Source: Favolaschia claudopus
Taxonomy: Eukaryota; Basidiomycota; Agaricomycetes; Agaricales; Mycenaceae
NCBI GenBank assembly: GCA_037176885.1
Contig: JAWWNJ010000100.1
Location: 310,001 to 374,000, forward strand
Direction: 5' to 3'
DNA length: 64,000 bases
Positions 57,806 through 64,000 of this stretch are shown here, piece by piece. How positions within the stretch are numbered: position 1 is the stretch's first letter; each line of letters begins with the position of its first letter. Below the pieces are notes generated by a model. That model worked only from the letters and a program-made list of their open reading frames with translations, was not told where the DNA came from and did no database searches. Position numbers and translations under genes: made by a program.

Positions 57806-60802
57806 AATTTCGACTGGTTTCGGCTGGAAGTACGCCACGGTGACGAGGAGCCATTCTGGTGAAGTCGTCGTTGAAGTATCGACGGTGGACAAAGTAGATG
57901 CTAGACAAGCGGCCTATCTTGGGAGTACCGCTTGTATAAGTTTCGAGTGTCGGGGCTTTATCTTTCGATCCGAGGTGCGTCTGTGGTTTACTAGGTTCAA
58001 TTGCTTCGTGCTGAATCTTCGCAATGTAGGGGCATCCTCTCGCTCGGCATCTGCGCGCAGCGAATGTGTAGCTATGGTGCCAATTCGTGTGTATACAGTC
58101 GATCTGGATTCTGGCCGCTGACTCAATGATTTGCTCTGTCTTCTGAAGCTGGCCCACGGATCTGGCCTCTCCCCAACGATATTGGGTTCCCGCAGTGCCG
58201 TGGTCTCCGATAGTCGTGCGTATGTCTTCCCATCTTCCGTTTTCTTCTTCTTCTTTCGAGTCGGCAGGCTTACAGGCTCTTTGCACAGGGTAGCTCCTGT
58301 CTGTCCAAACCCGTATCAAAGGCTTCCCTACTTCGAGTCTGTCGTGCTCGTATTCGGTGCGTCGGAATACCATCGTCAAAATCTTCTGCTTACTGATCCT
58401 TATCCAAACAAAAGGCAAGCTTTTCCTCCGCGATATTGGACACGCTCTGTGCTGCTTTTGTGCCTGAATGGCAGTGGCAATCGGGTCCATCAACGAATTC
58501 ATCGTCGAGGTATGCTCTTCGACCCTTCCCGCTAAGACACGCTCAAACTAATCTCCTATGGAAGGGCATTCCCCCTGCTCCTCGTCCCCGCATTTCGGCC
58601 CTATTCCGACGCTACCGAAATCGGCTTATGAGTCCGTTATCACTGCGGAGAGTATACACTCTCAGCACTGGTAAGTCTATTATCGTTGCTCTGACCGCTT
58701 CGGAGACTCATTCCGCCTTTGGTGACTGCTCAGAACCTGAAAGCTTTTCCTGACCTACTTCACCGCTTTTGCCCGGCGCATGTATCAATGCCCAATTATC
58801 GCTCCACGACCACCCCGCCGCTTCGATCTTAGGCTTCGTCACCGCCTTCCCTCCTTCCCTCCGACATGAATGTCAGATTTCAATGCCTCTCGTCTCGTCT
58901 CGTTGTACACTGTACCAGTGGACGATATCACAATGGGGACCTACCTTCGCCTTGGCGCGGATACCGCCGCCCGCATTCACCTGTGTTTCTCGGACGATGT
59001 GCTTCGATGAGTGGCGCAGTTGCGTCCCCGCCTCGAGAAGCCCGACTCCATCTGCGATTCGGAGGCGTCAGCGCCGCTCTCCTCGTCCCTGCCGCGTGCT
59101 TAACCTCTGGCTGGGTCAATTCCGTTCGCGCAGCCCTAGTATTGCTGCTGCGGGCGTCTAGTCTTGATGCTACCGGCCTCCTATGTGTGTCGTAGACTCA
59201 GCCCTGCCGCCCATGTTTGTAGACACGGAGGCGTTCGCGCTGCCGGTCTATAGTGCTCTCGTTCTCTTGACGAATGAGAGCGGGTGCGGGTGTATTGACA
59301 TTGGGCACGCAGACCCGATCTCGTTTGCGGTCTATCGCGTGCGTGTTGCTACGCACTTCGGGGAGCCCGACTCCATTCGCGACGGGGGAGGCGTCAGCGA
59401 GACACTCCTTGTAGCTGCCTCTCGCTGACCCCCTGCGGGGTCAATTTCGTTCGTCCCGCTCTAGCATCGGTGCTGCGGGCGTCTAGTCTGGATGTACTGG
59501 TCTCCCGTTCGTGTCGTGGACTAGGCCCGCCTGCGCATCGCTGTAGACATCGAGGTGCTCCCGCGGCTGTGCATGGATGAACGAGAGCAGGTGCGGAAAG
59601 CTAGTATCGGCGCGAGTACCGGGTCTGAGGTTGGGCGTGCAGACGCGGGGTATGATGTCTGCGTGAATGCTTATGGCACCATCCCTCGCTGGCCATGTCC
59701 GCTCTTCGTACTCTGTATCTTCACGATGAGGGGATCACCGCCGCTATATCTTGTCGTCATTCCTTCTCCGTCGTTCTCGCCCATCTCGTTACGGATCCTG
59801 CAATGGTGAGATGAGGAATTTGTGCGTCTTCGGGGGCGGTATGGTGGAAGGGTGTGAGGTCGGCAGGAGTCCTCCCCAATCGCACGCGTCGCGGAGGAAG
59901 CGGTCACTCGAGCGGCGTGCATGTCCCAGACGATTGCGGCAGAGAAGAAGTTCAGCATTATCAGGATGAGCCTCGTCTCTTGTACCCAACGTTTGGGCCT
60001 TCACGGGGTCTGCGCTGCACACGTCGATACTGGCGGCCACTCACGTCTCCCGGCGATGTATCCCGGAGCTCGGGTGACTGTGCCCCTACAACATCCATGC
60101 GAAGTATGATGATGATTGCGTTGCGGCGTTCTAGCGAATGCATTTGCGCTATTTAGGTCCGGATGATGCTTGCTGCGTCTGTACCGAGCTTCCTTCGACT
60201 TCATATACAATACGAGGGACGTCGTGCTGAGGGTCTCGTAGCCTCTGTCCCGTCTGATTCGGACGCGGACACGGGGAGTCTTCACTGGTGAAACGGGCTC
60301 GGTGCGCCTCTTGCGACGCGGGGGGAAGATGCTTGGCTGTGAAGAGAGGCTGGTCAAGTTTTGATATACTTCTTTTTACTTCCAAGGCTCTTTGTCCCTA
60401 TATTCACTCGTATCCCTCTTGTATATCGCCATTTCGGATCTCGTCTTTTAGCTTCGCTACTCTTTTGAACTTCCCTTCTCTGCTTGGGCGTTGGTTAGTC
60501 TTGTGCTGCTTGTAACAAGCTCGTTATGCATGTTTTGCTTCAGATCTTGTGCTTCGCATTCAAAGGTCGTCCGATCCATATAAGGAAATTTGGGTCGAGA
60601 TCATTTGTTCGTATTGACTCTTTGTCGCTGCCACCTTAGCCCATACTCTTGCATCGCAGCCATTCAGGAAACCTTGAAGTACGGAGAAGCACTATGACCT
60701 CTTATCGACTCTGACATATCTGGCTGCCCAGCGTTTCTTCTCACATCATATCGCCGCTCTCGGAACGACCTCAAGATTGCCTCAAGAGCAACAAGAAGAG
60801 CA
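57806..60802. other. accessory interval without a supported gene
   Basis: A minus-strand open frame of about 256 codons (57732-58502) is polar and shows no family. The plus strand at 58.5-60.3 kb is GC-rich, full of stops in every frame and partly repetitive (59039-59620). It may be a decayed gene or transposon body. The last 200 bp precede F-box pseudogene g. Confidence 0.4.
59039..59620 (+). repeat. imperfect tandem duplication, ~328-bp period
   Basis: Two diverged units beginning gcccgactccatctgcg (59039) and gcccgactccattcgcg (59367). Both continue with ggcgtcagcg, ctctcct/ctcctt, gggtcaatt, tgctgcgggcgtctagtct and gtagacat/acac. No frame is shared open. Confidence 0.65.
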
Positions 60803-61930
60803 ATGCCGCAGGATTCTCCCTCCGGTTTCACCTCCCCATTTCTTCCAACCGCCGACGACATTGAAGGTGTCCGGGAACTCACGCGCTGTTCTATCTCACC
60901 GCCAGAGACATCAAAATTGCGCACTGTGGTCTCAATCGCACCTGATGAACTCAAGCGCTACGATGCAGAGATTGCCGTCGTGGCGAGGGAACTGGATCGA
61001 CTGCGCGCAGAACGTGCTATGCCGAGAGCTGTCGCAGCGTGAAATACTGGTGCAAATCTTTGGCATGTGTTCTCCGCAAGGGTTATACAATATCGGGGAC
61101 CGTCATGGCAATCGGCGTTGCTGCGACGGTGCGAGCACGATCTGACATTGAGTCTCGGATCCTCGCAGGACAGTTGGTGGAACGATGATGTCTTCGATCT
61201 TCTATGTGGGCATGCGCACAGATGGCGCGATCTCTGTATCTATATCTGGTGAGACGATGTTGCCCCAGCAAGTCTCTCCACAATGGAAAAACTCAAATGT
61301 CTGGAAGAGCTTGATGCACGTCGAGTGGCATGATGTACAGGCTTTCCAGAGCGCCCCCCGTCTTAAGACCTTCTTCTTCAAGAGCGCAGCCGATGATGTC
61401 CCCCAACTACCATGGCCCCAGATACAGCTATGCAGATACCTGGGTCGCCCTGATCATGATACTTTGGACTTGCCACTCTCCATTCTCCCTCTTGCCGCGA
61501 AGGCTTCAACTTTCGAGATGAGCATGACTCTCTTGAAAGACTACCAACCTGAGGAGAGTCGGAGACCGGGGGCATCTTCTGAGGTTGAAACCTTCAGACT
61601 CTTGTTGGTTGCCAATGATCCGCACGGCGTTGGTCGTCTGTTCGATGCTCTAACATTGTTATTGCTCAAGACATTCGATATGAGTCCTTTCCCTGCAAGT
61701 CGAGATTATCCTGTCTTTTCCTGCCACAAGTTCTTAGCGCTTGCCGGATCGCTCTGACTTTCGAAAGCCACCTATTCAATCTGAAGCTCGACGTGAAAGT
61801 CACTAACTCCGAGCTATTACAGTGTCTCCGGGCACTTCCCCACTTAGGAAAGCTCGTCCTTGGTGAACCCATACCATCTAGCAGTCAACATTTCTCAGCG
61901 GCAGTGATCGCAGATGACAGCGTGTGCTCA
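60803..61930 (+). pseudogene. F-box/LRR-like gene, decayed (cluster copy g)
   Basis: Closest to copy f. The ATG at 60803 opens MPQDSPSGFTSPFLPTADDI, then CSISPPETSKLRTVVSIAPD and a coiled-coil start (EIAVVARELDRLRAERA), but the frame then stops. The F-box core survives only as LSQREILVQIFGMCSPQG in another frame. After a deletion over the intron region come HDLTLSLGSSQDSWWNDDVF and LLCGHAHRWRDLCIYIW, a stop, then HDVQAFQSAPRLKTFFFKSA and LPWPQIQLCRYLGRPDHD, and after another stop LKVTNSELLQCLRALPHLGK-like sequence. Several frameshifts and stops; not functional. Confidence 0.85.
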
Positions 61931-62539
61931 AAGCGAGCAACGCGAGCTAGAGCACATAGCCGGCTAGCTAAGAGAGCGTGAAGGAAAGATGCCGATCATT
62001 GATCGCTGATCGACTCTCTCTCCTTCCGCTCTCTCGACGATTTCTCGGTTTTGGAACTGCGTTGTCTGGGGGGTTCTGTTGTCTCTCTCCTTTGGCTGCC
62101 GGCGTTTCTGGTTGCTCCAATGTGACGCCTTTCCTCAGTCCTTGGTCCCAACCAGTCTGAATGGCCAATGTGCTCTCTTACCCCTATCCCCTCAAGACTC
62201 GGGCTCTCTGAGGCTTTCCTCCACCGCTCCACCATGGGAACATTCTCATTACATTATTCATTTGGACTCCGCCCTTATGGATTGTCTCAATCTCCATTTC
62301 TTGCTCATATTATCACCAACAAGCATATTCTCTCCTATTCCCGACATCTTGCCCAGCATGCGCCCGGGTTTCTGAAGCTTCCCTTTTGACGTTCGAAAGG
62401 CATCTCGGAAACGAATTGTCTGTGGGATCTGCGCTTGATGTAAGGGATTTCTTATCTTCTTCATTTCCTGGTACTGTCATTTCTCTAGGAATTGCCTGAA
62501 GCATTTGGTTGCCGATTCCGGCTTCCATCTTACATTATT
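61931..62539. other. 3' flank of pseudogene g
   Basis: No gene supported; short frames with no recognised motif. Confidence 0.35.
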
Positions 62540-62660
62540 CCGTGCCTTTGTGCCGCTTATTCCGCGCCTTTGCGCCAATTTATTTCGTGCGCCTTTGCGC
62601 CAGCTATTTTGTGTGCCTTTGCACCAATTCTCATGTCTGTACCTTCGTACCGCCGACCCG
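62540..62660 (+). repeat. short tandem repeat, ~22-26 bp units
   Basis: About five units built on the palindrome-like core gcgcctttgcgcc (gtgcctttgtgcc, gcgcctttgcgcc twice, gtgcctttgcacc, gtaccttcgtacc). The substitutions are paired, so each unit keeps its inverted symmetry. Confidence 0.75.
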
Positions 62661-62739
62661 GTGTTATTTGGTACGCTATCTTTTGCTGTTGAATTTTCTT
62701 TTGCTGTTGTCCTATCTCCAGGTTAATATGGTGAAGACT

Positions 62740-63400
62740 ATGACCTGTATGCTGCAATTTGCATGCTGCAGTGCATATTATTCTGTTCGCATGCTCCGCT
62801 GTGGGCCTCTGCGACCTGTACGCCGGAATTTCCGTGCCTCTGCAGCATTATTTGGCCTGTATGCTGCAATTTGCATGCTACAGTGCCTCTTATTTTGTTC
62901 GCATGCTCCGTTGCGGGCCTCTGCGACCTGTACGCCGGAATTTCCGTGCCTCTGCAGTATTATTTGGCCTGTATGCTGCAATTTGCATGCTACAGTGCAT
63001 ATTATTCTGTTCGCATGCTCCGCTGTGGGCCTCTGCGGCCTGTACGCCGAATTTCCCGTGGGTTTTCGGGTGCAGTATTCTTCTGCCTGTATGCCGCTGT
63101 GCTGCAGTGCATATTAATTCGTCTGCATGCTCCGCTGTGGGCCTCTGCGGCCTGTACAGCGAATTTCCCGTGCGTTTTCGGGTGCAGTATTCTTCTGCCT
63201 GTATGCCGCTGTGCTGCAGTGTATATTATTTCGTCTGCATGCTCCGCTGTGGGCCGCTGCGGCCTGCATGCCAGAATTTCTGGGTGCATTGTTCCTCTGC
63301 CTGTATGTCGCGGTACTGCAGTGCACAGCATTCCGTTTGCATGCTCTGCTGCGGGCCGCTGCAATTGTAATCCGCAATTCCCGGGTGCGGTATAATTTTG
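62740..63400 (+). repeat. 112-bp-period minisatellite, about six units
   Basis: The anchor gcatgctccgctgtggg recurs at 62789, 62901, 63013, 63125, 63237 and (102 bp later, diverged) 63339. Units 1-3 share a ctgcaatttgcatgct half; units 4-5 have a ttcgggtgcagtattcttct half instead, so there are two subfamilies. Open frames of about 200 codons run through it because the unit lacks stops in several frames. Confidence 0.92.
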
Positions 63401-64000
63401 CCTGCACTTCAGTACACTGAATTTCCCGTGAGTTTCCGGCGGCAGTATCGTTTCTTCTGTGTGCACTGTGCTGCATTGCTAATGTCTGTATCTCTTCTGC
63501 CGGGGCTGCTCTGTTCTGCATGACTGATTCAGACTGATTCTCCCGACGTGTTTTATTTGGCTTGACCGTGGCTACGCTACATTTCTCATTTGGAATCTGT
63601 TCTTCTCTTTCTCTTTGGACTTGTGACTTCAATGTTCGCTGTTTCGATCCGTGTTCCACCTATTCCGCGGCGACTCGGTATTCTGTTTTTGCTGGTATGC
63701 TGACGTTTTCACTACCTCTCCTGTCTGTAAGGTTTTCTGACCTTTTATTTTGGTTATTGATTTTCACGCCGCTTCAACGCATCGATTCGTGCTCATGCTA
63801 TCCATTCTATCTGCCATTCTTCCCCTTGGCACGTTTTCGTGCACCTCCCGGTCATTTGTTCTTTCTGATTTTAAGGTATGTATCCTTTTCCATTCCTTTT
63901 GAATTATTGCAATTTTTCGCTGTGCATTCCCGGAGTCTGTGCAGTCTGCGTACTACAATGCTTGGCGGCAGCGTGGGCTTTTGCCCCGCTTATCGTTCAT
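63401..64000. other. window end, no gene supported
   Basis: T-rich sequence following the minisatellite, with a possible donor (aaggtatgt, about 63875-63883). It could be the 5' region of a gene or element beyond the window. Confidence 0.35.

Noticed and set aside
57732..58502. Minus-strand frame of 256 codons considered as a gene
   Set aside because: No domain, no splice support, and the better coding-like signal in this area (YFQPKPVEIY) lies in another frame.
62740..63400. Regular repeats considered as a CRISPR array or a repeat protein
   Set aside because: Eukaryotic nuclear context, no unique spacers between repeats, and the 112-bp period shifts frame each unit, so neither reading holds.

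Overview
This is nuclear DNA of a mushroom-forming basidiomycete (Agaricomycetes). The evidence is the gene set (class II heme peroxidase, DUF6533 membrane protein, dynamin-like GTPase, fungal GH13 amylase, a large F-box/LRR family), genes broken by many 50-70 nt GT...AG introns, and no operons. The genus cannot be fixed from the sequence. All multi-exon models were spliced by eye, so outer limits are firmer than individual exon edges.

Left part (1-34.8 kb), mostly ordinary chromosomal genes: 3'-truncated alpha-amylase (-), dynamin-family GTPase (-), F-box protein (+), DUF6533 membrane protein (-), a two-gene module (multi-pass membrane protein + and a ~100-residue protein -), secreted GH5-type glycoside hydrolase (-), an 8.4 kb BEM2-like RasGEF/PH/RhoGAP gene (-), a small secreted protein (+) and a class II peroxidase (+). 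The peroxidase has neither the Mn(II) site nor the surface catalytic Trp, so it reads as a 'generic' peroxidase.

Right part (35-62 kb), a fast-evolving accessory region: five intact paralogous genes of one coiled-coil/F-box/LRR-like family (39.7, 42.2, 48.3, 50.7, 53.1 kb, all +), a truncated copy (35.3 kb), a decayed copy (60.8 kb) and an inverted fragment (52.7 kb). The intact genes and the truncated copy share one intron position. Between them lie tRNA-like Pol III B-box sequences, a decayed minus-strand gene present twice, a candidate DNA-transposon insertion recognised because its paralogue keeps the empty site, and a perfect 121-bp tandem duplication over one stop codon.

The most striking structure is an inverted segmental duplication. 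The two-gene module at about 11.04-14.25 kb occurs again, reversed, at about 35.97-39.36 kb, inserted exactly where an F-box gene is truncated. Both genes are intact in both copies, but one copy of the membrane-protein gene has an intron the other lacks. The window ends in a 112-bp-period minisatellite (62.74-63.4 kb).

Possible joint theme (inference): F-box proteins recruit substrates to SCF ubiquitin ligases, and this cluster shows local birth and death of substrate receptors, with the membrane-protein module carried into it. No complete new defence or biosynthetic system can be demonstrated.
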